Source: Deltaproteobacteria bacterium
Lineage (GTDB): Bacteria > Desulfobacterota > Syntrophia > Syntrophales > Smithellaceae
Length of the DNA stretch: 37,234 nucleotides
Reading direction: 5' to 3'
Assembly: GCA_019136325.1 (NCBI GenBank)
Contig: JAGVUJ010000133.1
Coordinates: 1 to 37,234 of the forward strand
Of this stretch, positions 1 to 9,156 are shown piece after piece; within the stretch, counting starts at the first letter, position 1; each line of letters opens with the position of its first letter. Both the position numbers and the translations under genes were made by a program. The notes under the pieces were generated by a model, which did not search any database, was not told where the DNA came from, and saw nothing but the letters and a program-made list of their open reading frames with translations.

Positions 1-1
1 G

Positions 2-706
2 GAACACAAGCCCAAAATGATTATCGTCGGCGCCAGTGCTTACCCGCGAACCATCGATTTTGATAAATTCCGCAAAATCGCCGATGAAGTCGGCGCCGTG
101 ATTATGGCGGATATTGCGCATATCGCCGGTCTGGTTTGCACCGGATTGCATCCCTCTCCGGTTCCGGTTTGCGAATTTGTCACTACAACAACGCATAAAA
201 CGTTGCGCGGACCGCGCGGCGGTGTGGTCATGTGCAAGGAAGCTTACGCAAAAACACTTAACAGCAGAGTTTTCCCGGGCATGCAGGGCGGCCCGTTGAT
301 GCATGTTATTGCCGCCAAGGCGGTTGCCTTCAAGGAAGCGCTTCAGCCGGCATTCAAGGAATATCAGGCACAGACGGACAATCATTTGATGCTGGTTGAT
401 TTAACCGACAAGAATGTTACGGGCAAGGACGCTCAGGAAGCGCTGGACCGCGCCTCGATTACCGTCAACAAAAACGGCATTCCCTTTGATACGAAGAGCC
501 CTCAGGTTACCAGCGGCATCAGAATAGGCACTCCCGCCGTGACCACCCGAGGCATGAAGGAAAACGAAATGCGTCTGATTGCCTCTTACATCGCTGATGT
601 GATCAAAGACATCAATAATGAGCAGAAAAATAAGGCCATCGCGGAAAAGGTCAAAGCACTTTGCGATCGCTTTCCTTTGTATCAGGACCGGATTAGAAAT
701 CTTTAA
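2..706 (+). CDS. glyA: Serine hydroxymethyltransferase, C-terminal part (5' end outside the window)
   Basis: PLP enzyme that interconverts serine and glycine while loading one-carbon units onto tetrahydrofolate in the cytoplasm. The reading frame is open to the window edge and the residues before the first ATG (HKPK, then [11 protein letters not shown]) are typical SHMT sequence, so the gene is cut by the window and does not start at position 17. The PLP-lysine motif [14 protein letters not shown] is present, with the lysine codon at 197-199, along with the family segment [10 protein letters not shown] and the C-terminal [16 protein letters not shown]. About 235 of the usual ~415 residues are visible. 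It is followed after 40 bp by a dCMP deaminase gene, a pairing that fits folate and deoxynucleotide metabolism. The assignment rests on direct family recognition and is very secure. Confidence 0.97.
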   Translation, partial: EHKPKMIIVGASAYPRTIDFDKFRKIADEVGAVIMADIAHIAGLVCTGLHPSPVPVCEFVTTTTHKTLRGPRGGVVMCKEAYAKTLNSRVFPGMQGGPLMHVIAAKAVAFKEALQPAFKEYQAQTDNHLMLVDLTDKNVTGKDAQEALDRASITVNKNGIPFDTKSPQVTSGIRIGTPAVTTRGMKENEMRLIASYIADVIKDINNEQKNKAIAEKVKALCDRFPLYQDRIRNL

Positions 707-746
707 CCGAAACCGGAACGGGAAATTATTCCCGTGGTAAATCATT

Positions 747-1232
747 ATGGCTGTAAAAAAATCATCGGCATCCGGTGCGCAGGAGAAAAAGAGAAAAAGA
801 CCGGATTGGGATAATTATTTTCTGGATATTGTCGAACTTGTATCCAGACGGAGCACCTGTTGCAGGAGATCGGTGGGTGCGGGACTGGTGCGCGACAGCC
901 GTATTCTGGCCACAGGTTATAACGGCGCTCCGTCCAAGTTGCAGCATTGCCTGGATATCGGCTGCCTGCGCGAACAACTCAATGTTCCATCCGGGGAGCG
1001 TCATGAACTGTGCCGCGGACTGCATGCGGAACAAAACGCGATTATTCAGGCGGCGCTTCACGGTGTCAGCACCAAGGGGTCAACGCTGTATTGCACGAAC
1101 CACCCCTGTGTCATTTGCGCCAAGATGATCATTAATGCCGGGATTAGCCGTGTCGTCATCCGCGACGGTTATCACGATCAACTGGCCGCGGAGATGCTTA
1201 AAGAAGCGGGGATCGGCGTAGAGCAACTTTAA
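747..1232 (+). CDS. comEB: Deoxycytidylate (dCMP) deaminase, ComEB type
   Basis: Zinc hydrolase expected to deaminate dCMP to dUMP, the substrate for thymidylate synthesis. At 161 aa it has the usual family length. The zinc and catalytic motif HAEQNAI (His ligand plus catalytic Glu) and the second motif PCVICAKM (two Cys ligands) are both intact, and the segment [11 protein letters not shown] that marks the dCMP deaminase branch is present. A RibD deaminase domain also carries HxE and PCxxC motifs, but this protein has no reductase domain and the GYNGAPS segment favours dCMP deaminase. It lies between glyA and nrdR, 20 bp upstream of the latter, and is likely co-transcribed with both. The first residues (about 20) are Lys/Arg-rich and look dispensable. 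Confidence 0.9.
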   Translation: MAVKKSSASGAQEKKRKRPDWDNYFLDIVELVSRRSTCCRRSVGAGLVRDSRILATGYNGAPSKLQHCLDIGCLREQLNVPSGERHELCRGLHAEQNAIIQAALHGVSTKGSTLYCTNHPCVICAKMIINAGISRVVIRDGYHDQLAAEMLKEAGIGVEQL

Positions 1233-1252
1233 CAATATAAGGTGACATTATC

Positions 1253-1714
1253 ATGAAATGCCCTTTTTGTGGTCATACGGAAAATAAGGTGATCGATTCC
1301 CGAATCAGCAAGGACGGCAAAGCCGTCCGCCGCCGCCGGGAATGTCTGGGGTGCACCAAGCGCTTTACCACCTATGAATACGTGGAAGATGTTCTGCCCA
1401 TGGTGGTCAAGAAAGACGGACGTCGCGAACAGTTTGACCGGCAAAAAATATTAAACGGTTTGAAGAAAGCCTGCGAGAAACGGCCGATCAGCATGGAGGC
1501 GATTGATAAACTTGTCGAAAATGTTGAACAGGCCTGTCAGGAAATGCAAGCCGAAGAAATCTCGTCCACGGTTATTGGAGAAAAGATCATGAGCGAGTTG
1601 AAAAATTTCGACGGTGTTGCCTATGTGAGATTTGCATCGGTTTACCGGCAGTTCCGCGACGTCGGTGAGTTTATGTCCGAACTGAAAGATTTGTTGAGCA
1701 AGGGTAAAAAATAG
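1253..1714 (+). CDS. nrdR: Transcriptional repressor NrdR
   Basis: Nucleotide-sensing repressor of ribonucleotide reductase genes. At 153 aa it has full family length. The N-terminal zinc ribbon uses Cys3, Cys6, Cys31 and Cys34 (CPFC and CLGC), followed by the basic stretch RRRRE and then an ATP-cone domain from about residue 47 ([17 protein letters not shown]). The start codon follows a GGTGA-type site. It lies 20 bp after the dCMP deaminase gene and only 2 bp before ribE, so translational coupling with the riboflavin genes is likely. In many relatives ribD sits between nrdR and ribE; here there is no room for it. The call is secure. Confidence 0.97.
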   Translation: MKCPFCGHTENKVIDSRISKDGKAVRRRRECLGCTKRFTTYEYVEDVLPMVVKKDGRREQFDRQKILNGLKKACEKRPISMEAIDKLVENVEQACQEMQAEEISSTVIGEKIMSELKNFDGVAYVRFASVYRQFRDVGEFMSELKDLLSKGKK

Positions 1715-1716
1715 AT

Positions 1717-2346
1717 ATGTTTACCGGAATCGTAGAAGGACAGGGCAAGGTAAAGCGTTTGACGATGAGGGGCGCGGACGCCGTTCTGGAAATTGAAACA
1801 GGCATAAGCCTGGCGGAAGTTTCCATCGGCGACAGCATTGCCGTGAACGGGACCTGTCTCACGGTGACCTCCCTGCAGCAAAATAATTTTCAGGCGGATG
1901 TTTCCGCGGAGACGCTCTCCCGAACCACGCTGAAATTGCTGCAGTCGGGACATAAGGTTAATCTGGAAAAATCTCTGCGGGTCGGCGGTTTTGTCGGCGG
2001 TCATTTTGTTCTGGGACATGTCGATGCTACAGGCAGAGTGCTTTCTCAAACTCAGAAATCGGGATCGTTGATTCTGGCCGTGGAAATGAACGAAAATATT
2101 TCCCGTTATATTGTGGAAAAAGGTTCGGTCGCTGTCGACGGCATCAGCCTGACTGTGAACAAACTTGAAAAAAGCCGGTTTTATGTTAATATTATCCCGC
2201 ATACGGCGGCCAATACCACGCTGGTGATCCGGAAAGAAGGAGATCTGGTGAATATTGAAACGGATATTTTAGGCAAGTATGTGGAAAAATTATTGCAAAC
2301 GAACCGGGGAATCGATAAGGATTTTCTGGCAAAACATGGTTTTTAA
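1717..2346 (+). CDS. ribE: Riboflavin synthase, alpha subunit
   Basis: Catalyses dismutation of two 6,7-dimethyl-8-ribityllumazine molecules to riboflavin, the last step of the pathway. At 209 aa it has the expected length and shows the two tandem lumazine-binding barrels of the family: [18 protein letters not shown] and [10 protein letters not shown] in the first (residues 1-97), and the matching [11 protein letters not shown] and [12 protein letters not shown] in the second. The gene starts 2 bp after nrdR and is followed by ribBA after 17 bp. No FMN riboswitch can fit directly upstream, so any flavin control must act elsewhere in the operon. Called ribC in Escherichia coli naming. Confidence 0.96.
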   Translation: MFTGIVEGQGKVKRLTMRGADAVLEIETGISLAEVSIGDSIAVNGTCLTVTSLQQNNFQADVSAETLSRTTLKLLQSGHKVNLEKSLRVGGFVGGHFVLGHVDATGRVLSQTQKSGSLILAVEMNENISRYIVEKGSVAVDGISLTVNKLEKSRFYVNIIPHTAANTTLVIRKEGDLVNIETDILGKYVEKLLQTNRGIDKDFLAKHGF

Positions 2347-2363
2347 GACGTAAGGATAATCAC

Positions 2364-3566
2364 ATGGCAATCAGCACGATTCAGGAAGCAATTGAAGATA
2401 TCAAAAACGGGAAAATGATTATTCTCGTTGATGATGAAGATCGCGAAAATGAAGGCGATATCTGCATGGCGGCTCAGTTCGCCACGGCCAAAACCATCAA
2501 CTTCATGGCCCGTTACGGCCGTGGTTTGATATGTTTAACACTGAATGAAGCAACGGCGGATAAACTTAACCTAAAACAAATGGTTCAGGATAATCAGGCC
2601 CGTTTCGGCACCGCGTTTACCATTTCCATCGAAGCGCGACACGGTGTGACGACCGGCATTTCCGCCGCAGACCGGGCGACGACTATTCAGGCAGCTGTGA
2701 ATCCGCTGGCCAAGCCGGAGGATTTGGTCAGTCCCGGACATGTTTTCCCCATTCGCGCCAAAAAAGGCGGCGTTTTGGTGCGTACGGGACAGACGGAGGG
2801 CTCGGTTGATCTGTGCCGTCTGGCCGGTTTGACGCCGGCCGGTGTGATTTGCGAGATCATGAAAGACGACGGCACGATGGCCAGAATGCCGGATCTGGAA
2901 ATTTTTGCCCGCGAACATAAATTGAAAATTGTTACGATTGCCGATCTTATTGATTATCGCATGCAGAACGAATCGCTCATCAGAAGAATGGCGGAAGCGA
3001 CGATACCGACCTGTTTCGGCGGCGAGTTTAAGATGATCGTGTATGAAAACGATGTTGATGACTGGCAGCATATTGCTTTGGTCAAAGGCGATATCAAAGA
3101 CGAAGATGAAGTCCTGGTCAGGGTTCACTCGGAATGTCTCACCGGCGATCTTTTCGGTTCCAGACGATGCGACTGCGGCGATCAGCTGCATCGCGCAATG
3201 AGCATGGTGGAAAAAGAAGGCAAAGGCGTAATCGTTTACATGCGTCAGGAAGGCCGGGGGATTGGTCTGGTCAATAAGATCAAGGCTTACGCTCTTCAGG
3301 AAGAGGGTAAGGACACGGTGGAAGCCAATATTGAACTTGGATTTAAACCGGATTTGCGAGATTATGGAATCGGCGCCCAGATTCTGGCTGATCTGGGTGT
3401 GCGCAAGATGCGATTGCTGACCAATAATCCGAAAAAAATAGTCGGACTGGAAGGTTACGGGATTGAGATTGTCAAACGTGTTCCCATTGAAATAGATCCC
3501 AATGAAAACAACCTTCATTACATGAAAACGAAGAAAAAAAAGATGGGACATCTTTTAAAGATATAA
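2364..3566 (+). CDS. ribBA: Bifunctional 3,4-dihydroxy-2-butanone-4-phosphate synthase / GTP cyclohydrolase II
   Basis: Supplies both starting materials for lumazine: DHBP from ribulose 5-phosphate (N-terminal half) and the pyrimidine precursor from GTP (C-terminal half). The synthase half (about residues 1-203) carries the acidic metal site [10 protein letters not shown] at 23-32 and the segment RHGVTTGIS at 102-110. The cyclohydrolase half carries the zinc cysteines C258, C269 and C271 in [20 protein letters not shown] and the catalytic RQEGRGIGL segment. All visible key residues of both halves are present, so both activities should be intact. At 400 aa it has the family length. It follows ribE by 17 bp and precedes ribH by 101 bp. 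Confidence 0.97.
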   Translation: MAISTIQEAIEDIKNGKMIILVDDEDRENEGDICMAAQFATAKTINFMARYGRGLICLTLNEATADKLNLKQMVQDNQARFGTAFTISIEARHGVTTGISAADRATTIQAAVNPLAKPEDLVSPGHVFPIRAKKGGVLVRTGQTEGSVDLCRLAGLTPAGVICEIMKDDGTMARMPDLEIFAREHKLKIVTIADLIDYRMQNESLIRRMAEATIPTCFGGEFKMIVYENDVDDWQHIALVKGDIKDEDEVLVRVHSECLTGDLFGSRRCDCGDQLHRAMSMVEKEGKGVIVYMRQEGRGIGLVNKIKAYALQEEGKDTVEANIELGFKPDLRDYGIGAQILADLGVRKMRLLTNNPKKIVGLEGYGIEIVKRVPIEIDPNENNLHYMKTKKKKMGHLLKI

Positions 3567-3581
3567 AAAGGTCCAACTGTC

Positions 3582-3624
3582 TTTCCGTACTGCCGGGAAT
3601 CTGTTTTTAATATCCGTGCGGAAA
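3582..3624 (+). other. Possible leader stem-loop upstream of ribH
   Basis: The 101-bp gap between ribBA and ribH contains a 9-bp stem with one G-T pair (arms 3582-3590 and 3616-3624) enclosing a 25-nt loop. It does not show the conserved core of an FMN riboswitch that I can recognise and has no T-tract strong enough for a terminator. It may be chance. Confidence 0.22.
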
Positions 3625-3667
3625 AATGAACGACATGAAACATTAAACATAAGGATGGTAATAAACT

Positions 3668-4132
3668 ATGCCGAAAATAATTGAGGGAAAAATTGTCGCC
3701 AAAGGAATGAAGTTTGGCATCGTGGCCAGCCGTTTTAACGATTTTATTTGCGGCAGGTTGATTGAAGGAACCATTGACGCTTTGATCAGAGCGGGTGCGG
3801 AAGATAAAGATATTGTCATTTACAAAGTCCCCGGTTCTTTTGAATTACCGCTGACCGCGAAAAAGCTGGCCAAAAGCAAACGCTTTGACGCCGTCATATG
3901 TCTGGGCGCGATCATTCGCGGCGCCACGCCACACTTTGAATACATCAGCGCCGAGGTCTCCAAAGGGATTGCCGTGGTTGGTCTGGATACGGAAGTGCCT
4001 GTGGTTTTCGGCGTTCTGACAACCGATACCATTGAACAGGCGATCGAGCGCGCAGGAACCAAGTCGGGCAACAAAGGGGCCGACGCGGCGATGACAGCGA
4101 TAGAAATGGTGGATTTATTCAAGAAGATTTGA
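3668..4132 (+). CDS. ribH: 6,7-dimethyl-8-ribityllumazine synthase
   Basis: Condenses the pyrimidine diamine with DHBP to form lumazine, the substrate of RibE; members assemble into large capsid-like or pentameric particles in the cytoplasm. At 154 aa it is full length. Family segments are clear: [18 protein letters not shown] near the N-terminus, the substrate loop [15 protein letters not shown], and [21 protein letters not shown], which holds the catalytic His. It continues the rib operon and is followed by nusB after 71 bp, the classical ribH-nusB order of proteobacteria. Confidence 0.97.
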   Translation: MPKIIEGKIVAKGMKFGIVASRFNDFICGRLIEGTIDALIRAGAEDKDIVIYKVPGSFELPLTAKKLAKSKRFDAVICLGAIIRGATPHFEYISAEVSKGIAVVGLDTEVPVVFGVLTTDTIEQAIERAGTKSGNKGADAAMTAIEMVDLFKKI

Positions 4133-4203
4133 AATAGAAGCGAAGGTCTGTTAAATCATAATACAGCATCGTGATGACACGTTCTTTGAGGGTTTATAAT
4201 TAA

Positions 4204-4659
4204 ATGCGCGGGCGGAGAAAGGCGAGAGAAATTGCCTTACAGGTTCTGTACAGTCTTAATTTTGTGAATATCGATGAACAGGAGGCCTTGAAGCTTTTCT
4301 GGGGTAATTTTGTTGCTCCCAAAACGGCTAAAGAATTTGCTGAATTTCTGGTGCAGGGAACATGCGAGCACAAAGAGGAACTGGACAAGCTTATTGCCGG
4401 GTGCTCGGATAACTGGTCGCTGGGACGGATGTCCCGCGTTGATATCAGTATTTTACGCCTGGCCGTATTTGAATTTCTCTACTGTGATGACATTCCGCCG
4501 AAAGTTACTCTGAACGAAGCCGTCGATCTGGGGAAAACGTTCGGCTCGGAAAACTCCGGTTCGTTCATCAACGGCATCCTCGATGCTCTCAATTTGAAAT
4601 TAAATAAGAATAATGCAGCTAAATCTCTCGACAGAAAATCCCGATCTGCCAAAACATAA
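4204..4659 (+). CDS. nusB: Transcription antitermination protein NusB
   Basis: All-helical RNA-binding factor that, with NusE (S10), nucleates rRNA antitermination complexes on boxA. At 151 aa it has the usual length plus a short basic tail. Diagnostic segments are RRKAREIALQVLYSL at the N-terminus, MSRVDISILRLAVFEFLY in the middle, and NEAVDLGKTFGSENSGSFINGILDAL near the C-terminus (family sequence given in parts). Its 3' end overlaps the next gene by 47 bp in a different frame, so the C-terminal extension beyond the folded core is shaped by the overlap. Confidence 0.96.
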   Translation: MRGRRKAREIALQVLYSLNFVNIDEQEALKLFWGNFVAPKTAKEFAEFLVQGTCEHKEELDKLIAGCSDNWSLGRMSRVDISILRLAVFEFLYCDDIPPKVTLNEAVDLGKTFGSENSGSFINGILDALNLKLNKNNAAKSLDRKSRSAKT

Positions 4660-5188
4660 ATGTCTGGTGCTGGGGATCTTTGCGGATGAAAAGCCGCCGC
4701 GCGGCATCGGCGGGTTTATTGACTGGCGTCTTAACGGGATGATTTCCCGGGAAATCAAACACGGAAGAATCAGCGGTCGTTTTGATGAAAAAACACTGAT
4801 TCCTTTTCCCGGCAGAATCGGGGCGGAAATACTGCTGTTGTTCGGATTAGGCCCTGTTGCCGATATCAATTACGACAAAATCTATAACGTTGCTTATACC
4901 GTCGCTAACGTTGTGGACTGTATGGCGCTGAAAGATTTCGCCTTTGAACTTTATGGGGAGGGACGTTTGAACTTGGTCACGTCGGATATTGTGGAAGCTG
5001 CGGTGACGGGGACCTTTGATTTTTTGTCGTCGGATATAGAGAAACTATCCGACATGAACGTCTGCGCAATTGCTTCTCCCGCAAAGCTTCATGCGGTTGC
5101 TCAGGGTGTCAGGCAATTCAAAACCAACGTCAACGACAAGGGCGCTGTGGACATTTCCGCGCTGGAGGAAAGTCTGGCGCGGAGCTGA
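4613..5188 (+). CDS. Stand-alone N-terminal domain of M17 leucyl aminopeptidase family
   Basis: At 191 aa it resembles only the N-terminal, macro-like domain of leucyl aminopeptidases (Peptidase_M17_N). Visible features are LVLGIFADEKPPRG, GFIDWRLNGMISREI and a Gly-rich LLLFGLGPVADIN segment. There is no room for the catalytic C-terminal domain and no metal-binding motif, so peptidase activity is not expected; a regulatory or ligand-binding role is possible but unproven. The only plausible start in frame, ATG at 4613, makes a 47-bp overlap with nusB. The conserved-looking residues begin within the overlap (KHKCLVLG), which supports that start. It ends 32 bp from a convergent gene. Confidence 0.75.
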   Translation: MQLNLSTENPDLPKHKCLVLGIFADEKPPRGIGGFIDWRLNGMISREIKHGRISGRFDEKTLIPFPGRIGAEILLLFGLGPVADINYDKIYNVAYTVANVVDCMALKDFAFELYGEGRLNLVTSDIVEAAVTGTFDFLSSDIEKLSDMNVCAIASPAKLHAVAQGVRQFKTNVNDKGAVDISALEESLARS

Positions 5189-5220
5189 TGCCCGGGAATG
5201 AAAAATAAATTTTCAAAGCG

Positions 5221-7713
5221 TCAAGATTTACGAACAGATCCTGTTGTAAGACCGGAATGCTTGCGGAGAAGATCAGCAAAGCCGTCCGGGCTGATCGGCT
5301 TGCTGAAATAGAAGCCCTGCATTTCATCGCAGATTTGATCCTTCAGAAATTTTTCCTGCTCCTTGGTTTCCACGCCTTCGGCCACAACGGTAAGGCTCAG
5401 ATTTTTCCCCATGATGATGATTGCTTCGGTGATGGCCTTGTTGTCGGCGTCTTGCGGAAGATTGCGGATAAACGATCGGTCCACTTTCAGCGTATCAATC
5501 GGGAAATTCTTTATCTGAGCCAGCGAAGAGTACCCTGTTCCAAAATCATCAATGGCGAGCCGTACACCCATCTCTTTTATTTTGATTAAAATCGGAATAA
5601 AGCGCGATGGATTATGCATAACCATGCTTTCGGTCACTTCCAGTTCCAAAAGATGGGGAGACATGCCTGTTTTGCTCAGTGCTGTTTGAACATCGGCCAG
5701 AAAATTTTCATGCATGAGCTGACGCGGCGATAAATTCACTGCCATACAAACGGGAGGCAATCCCTGTTTCTGCCAGGCAACATTTTGAGCACAGGCGGTT
5801 TGGATTACCCATCGTCCGATAGGAACGATCAGCCCTGTTTCTTCGGCTATGGGAATAAACTGAGTAGGGGTGATCTGTCCGATTTGCGGGTTATTCCAGC
5901 GAAGCAGAGCTTCCACCCCCGTAATGGTTCTTGTCTTTAAATCCAACTTGGCCTGATAATGGAGAAATAATTCATTGCGTTCCAACGCATGACGAAGATT
6001 GGTTTCAATCGAGAGTCTCTCATTGGACATGGAACGAAGATTCTCGGAATAGAACTGGAAATTGTTCTTGCCCTCTTCCTTGGCGAAATACATGGCGATA
6101 TCGGCATTTTTCATCAGGGACTGTTCATCGAGACCGTTCTGGGGAAAGACGCTGATGCCGATGCTGGCTGTTACGCGGCATTCTTCCTTCATAATGGCAA
6201 AGGGTTGCATAACCGTGGCCAGAATTTTTTTTGCCAGAAATTCCAGTTGCTTCAAATTGCTGAAATCTTCAACCAGAATGGTAAACTCGTCACCGCCGAG
6301 ACGTCCGACGACATCAACGGTGCGTAAAGATTGTTTGAACCGCAGAGCCATTTCCTTCAAAAGTTTGTCGCCGGCTTCATGCCCGAGCGAATCATTGATA
6401 ATTTTGAAGCGATCCAGGTCAATAAATAACACCGCCAGTTGTTTTTTATTACGCTGTGCGGATTGTATGGCGTGATCCAGCAACTGGCTGAACATCAGAC
6501 GATTGGGCAATCCGGTCAGCGCGTCATGGGTTGCCATGTGATTGAGTTCCTGCTCTATTCTCTTGCGTTCCGTAATGTCACGAATAACGCCCTTAAATCC
6601 CGATACGTGATCCGCCGAGTCGTGTTTTAATGATACGGAAGCTTCGATGTATCTTGTGGAACCGTCATTTCTGATAATCAGCCAGTCAAATCCTTCGGTG
6701 GGATCTCCTGTTTTGTACACCTTATTAAACGCCATTAAAACTTTTTGCGAATTTTCTTTATCGGAGAAACGCTTGTAGTTGGCTCCCTGTAATTCTTCCC
6801 TAGAGCAACCGGTTATGCGACACAGAGAATCGTTAAAAAAAGTGAAATTGCCGGCAAGGTCGACTTCAAAATACCCCTCCTGAATATTTTCCAGAATGTT
6901 TCTGTATTTTTCCTCGCTTTGACGGAGCGCCTCCTCGGCCTGATTCCGCTCCGTGACATCATGCGTGATTCCTCGAAATCCGACCGGCTTTCCATGCGCA
7001 TCCTTCAGTAAGGAGATGGAACCTTCAATATATCTTTTTGTGCCGTCTTTCCGGATGATGTGCCATCCGACTTCTTTCAAAGGAATACCTGTTTGATAAA
7101 CATGATGATAAGCCTGAAAAACTTTTCGGGCCGTTTCTCTGTCTGGAGTGTACAGCCGGTTATTCATGCCGATCAATTCTTCCCGGGAGTATCCGAGAAC
7201 ACGGGGGACGGCATCATTAAAGAAAGTGAAATTGCCGGCAAGGTCGACTTCAAAATACCCCTCCTGAATATTTTCCAGAATGTTTCTGTATTTTTCCTCC
7301 GCGATTTTGCGCTCGGTGATATCCATGAAACTTCCCAGCGTGGCTCTTTCCCCCTGATGGATGATCGGGGTGACTGTTTCCAGAATATACCTGAGCTCAT
7401 TATCTTTTCTGATAAACCTGTATTCATAGGGCTCAAAACTTTGCTTCTTTAAACATTTTATAGCCTGATCTCTTACCTTGCCTCTGTCTTCGGGATAAAT
7501 ATTTTTGAGGGAATAATCACCGATCAGTTCTTTTTCCGTATAGCCCGTAATTTTCTGATACAGATCACTGACGTAAACGAATTTGCTGTTGTGAACGATA
7601 TAAATACCTACGCCGGCATTCGCGATAATCGTCTTTGCCAGCAGAGAAAGATCATCGTTTGTGGAAGAAGAAATTTTATCGGGTTGATTGATCGGGTTAA
7701 TTTTTTTTCCCAT
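5221..7713 (-). CDS. Cyclic di-GMP signalling protein with three PAS domains, GGDEF and EAL
   Basis: An 830-aa cytoplasmic sensor with no predicted membrane segment. Order: PAS 1 (about 25-135), PAS 2 (140-258), PAS 3 (268-385), GGDEF (390-550) and EAL (565-815). The cyclase signature GGDEF is intact at 473-477, with an allosteric RxxD I-site at 464-467. The phosphodiesterase residues also look intact: EALLR at 601-605, the Asn of NLSPRQ, EVTES, DDFGTGYS at 722-729, the Lys of LKVDR, and EGVE. Both opposing activities are therefore possible, with PAS input choosing between them. PAS 2 and PAS 3 begin with identical residues encoded by an identical 77-bp DNA repeat. It is convergent with the rib-nusB run and has its own 5' gap of more than 300 bp. 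Confidence 0.93.
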   Translation of the reverse strand: MGKKINPINQPDKISSSTNDDLSLLAKTIIANAGVGIYIVHNSKFVYVSDLYQKITGYTEKELIGDYSLKNIYPEDRGKVRDQAIKCLKKQSFEPYEYRFIRKDNELRYILETVTPIIHQGERATLGSFMDITERKIAEEKYRNILENIQEGYFEVDLAGNFTFFNDAVPRVLGYSREELIGMNNRLYTPDRETARKVFQAYHHVYQTGIPLKEVGWHIIRKDGTKRYIEGSISLLKDAHGKPVGFRGITHDVTERNQAEEALRQSEEKYRNILENIQEGYFEVDLAGNFTFFNDSLCRITGCSREELQGANYKRFSDKENSQKVLMAFNKVYKTGDPTEGFDWLIIRNDGSTRYIEASVSLKHDSADHVSGFKGVIRDITERKRIEQELNHMATHDALTGLPNRLMFSQLLDHAIQSAQRNKKQLAVLFIDLDRFKIINDSLGHEAGDKLLKEMALRFKQSLRTVDVVGRLGGDEFTILVEDFSNLKQLEFLAKKILATVMQPFAIMKEECRVTASIGISVFPQNGLDEQSLMKNADIAMYFAKEEGKNNFQFYSENLRSMSNERLSIETNLRHALERNELFLHYQAKLDLKTRTITGVEALLRWNNPQIGQITPTQFIPIAEETGLIVPIGRWVIQTACAQNVAWQKQGLPPVCMAVNLSPRQLMHENFLADVQTALSKTGMSPHLLELEVTESMVMHNPSRFIPILIKIKEMGVRLAIDDFGTGYSSLAQIKNFPIDTLKVDRSFIRNLPQDADNKAITEAIIIMGKNLSLTVVAEGVETKEQEKFLKDQICDEMQGFYFSKPISPDGFADLLRKHSGLTTGSVRKS
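6839..6915 (-). repeat. Direct repeat in PAS domains, copy A (77 bp)
   Basis: Identical over 77 bp to 7223-7299. It encodes the start of PAS 3 in the GGDEF-EAL gene. The codons match at synonymous positions, which points to recent duplication or gene conversion and not just protein-level selection. Confidence 0.9.
7223..7299 (-). repeat. Direct repeat in PAS domains, copy B (77 bp)
   Basis: Partner of 6839-6915, encoding the start of PAS 2. The two copies are 384 bp apart start to start (exactly 128 codons), and the flanking parts of the two PAS domains have diverged. Confidence 0.9.
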
Positions 7714-8076
7714 TTTTACTCAAAATAAATGGTTAATCATGGAGATAACGAGAATATTCCGTGTCATTGTCCGGCATCATTTGATCAACAATATAATGCA
7801 TTATCTTAATATTTTAAGCAATTTACATGCCCGATGCCGTATGAAAAGACGTCCGCAAATACCGGGCGACATCCAGCATAAAATGTAATAATATCAAACG
7901 GTTCATATTTGTATAGTTTAACGTGCAAAAAAAACAGGACGGATTGTTAGGCTCAAAGCAGTTAATGTGACCAAAATGGTGTTATTCCGGCCATACGTCC
8001 CGATCGTTTCCTGCATTTTAATTTTTATACCATTCAGGCCGAAGCGGGTAAAAATATTAAATGATTACAGGAATAT
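7714..8076. other. Intergenic region, 363 bp, no gene seen
   Basis: AT-rich gap downstream of the deoxyhypusine-synthase-like gene and upstream of the GGDEF-EAL gene, both on the minus strand. Short open frames here lack family features and plausible ribosome sites. I saw no convincing terminator hairpin; the promoter of the GGDEF-EAL gene should lie here, but no good -35/-10 pair stands out. Confidence 0.5.
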
Positions 8077-9093
8077 TTATTTAAAAATATCCGATAAATG
8101 CCATTTTTTTCGTTTTTTCCAGTTTCCTTTATGATAGGCGTAACTGGCCAGTAGCGGCAGAACCGTTGTTGCTTCGGCATAAACCATTTGTTCACATGAT
8201 GAATCCACTTTTCCCCACGAATTTGCTTCCTTCAGTGTGGAACTCGAGCAGGCGCCATCACGCACATCCGCCACGGTAATCTGGACGGCGTACTTGTGCA
8301 TAGGCACATCTTTCCCCAGAATTTCTGCGCAAACCACGGTATCCTGAGCGAAATTTTTCGGGACACCGCCACCGATCATCAATAGGCCGGTAGTTCCCGT
8401 CTTGATTTTAATATCGGTCAGTTCCCGGAAGTCTTTAACCGAGTCAATGGAGACATGATTGTCGGGATGTTCATGCTGATGCAACACCAGACCGAACCCG
8501 GCGGAGCTGTCTGAAAATGCCGGGCAGAAAATCGGAACGTTATTTTCATATGCCGCCTGAACCAGCGACATTTTCTTTTTAGCGTGTTTAACCAGGTATT
8601 TGCCCATCGCGGCGATAAACTCCCGGGAAGAATAAGGCCGAGGGTCGAGAGCATCGGCGATTTTTTTGATGGCGCGGTCGCACGCCTGTAAATCATCCTC
8701 GCTGATGAAGGTGTCATAAATTCTGTCGATGTACAGTTTGCGAAGCAGTTTGTCGTCAATAAAAGGAGTGCCCTGATAATGACTGAAACCCAACGCTTCA
8801 AAGAAATCCATATCGACGATCGAAGCGCCGGTGGCCACGATGGCATCGATCATGTTATTTTTTACCAGATCAACGTAAATCTGCATGCAACCGGCGGCGG
8901 ACGTGGAGCCGGCCAGTGTCAGAATGATCGCACAGTTTTTTTCCTTCAACATGCGGTCGTAAATATCGGCGGCGTTGGCCAGATCACGGGCTGAAAAGGA
9001 CATTTTTTTCATCGCGTTGATAATGTCCACCGCATTGATTTTTTTGATGTCAATGTGTTCAACTTTTGTCTTGAGTAAATCTTTTTTCTTCAT
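8077..9093 (-). CDS. Deoxyhypusine synthase-like protein
   Basis: A 338-aa member of the deoxyhypusine synthase superfamily, whose founding enzyme transfers an aminobutyl group from spermidine to a lysine of eukaryotic/archaeal eIF5A using NAD. Bacteria lack eIF5A, and bacterial homologues are thought to act on small polyamines or unknown targets. Visible family marks are LTLAGSTSAAG (residues 59-69), the NAD-site segment ATGASIVDMD (87-96), LLMIGGGVPKNF (237-248) and NSWGKV, whose Lys295 matches the catalytic lysine of the eukaryotic enzyme. The core chemistry is therefore probably retained. The start has a good AAGGAG site. It lies 63 bp downstream of an ATP-grasp ligase gene on the same strand, probably in one transcript. 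The substrate cannot be told from sequence. Confidence 0.88.
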   Translation of the reverse strand: MKKKDLLKTKVEHIDIKKINAVDIINAMKKMSFSARDLANAADIYDRMLKEKNCAIILTLAGSTSAAGCMQIYVDLVKNNMIDAIVATGASIVDMDFFEALGFSHYQGTPFIDDKLLRKLYIDRIYDTFISEDDLQACDRAIKKIADALDPRPYSSREFIAAMGKYLVKHAKKKMSLVQAAYENNVPIFCPAFSDSSAGFGLVLHQHEHPDNHVSIDSVKDFRELTDIKIKTGTTGLLMIGGGVPKNFAQDTVVCAEILGKDVPMHKYAVQITVADVRDGACSSSTLKEANSWGKVDSSCEQMVYAEATTVLPLLASYAYHKGNWKKRKKWHLSDIFK

Positions 9094-9156
9094 TCAGTTC
9101 GAACTCCTTAAAATTTCATCCCTTACTTTTAATTCATAGGCCCGTAAAAGTCAATG

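Noticed and set aside
2571..3551. A 326-aa open frame on the minus strand opposite ribBA
   Set aside because: It is fully antisense to ribBA, whose motifs are unambiguous, and its product shows no family features; it is a shadow frame.
3567..3667. FMN riboswitch before ribH
   Set aside because: Only a short stem with a large loop is present; the conserved FMN-element core is not recognisable.
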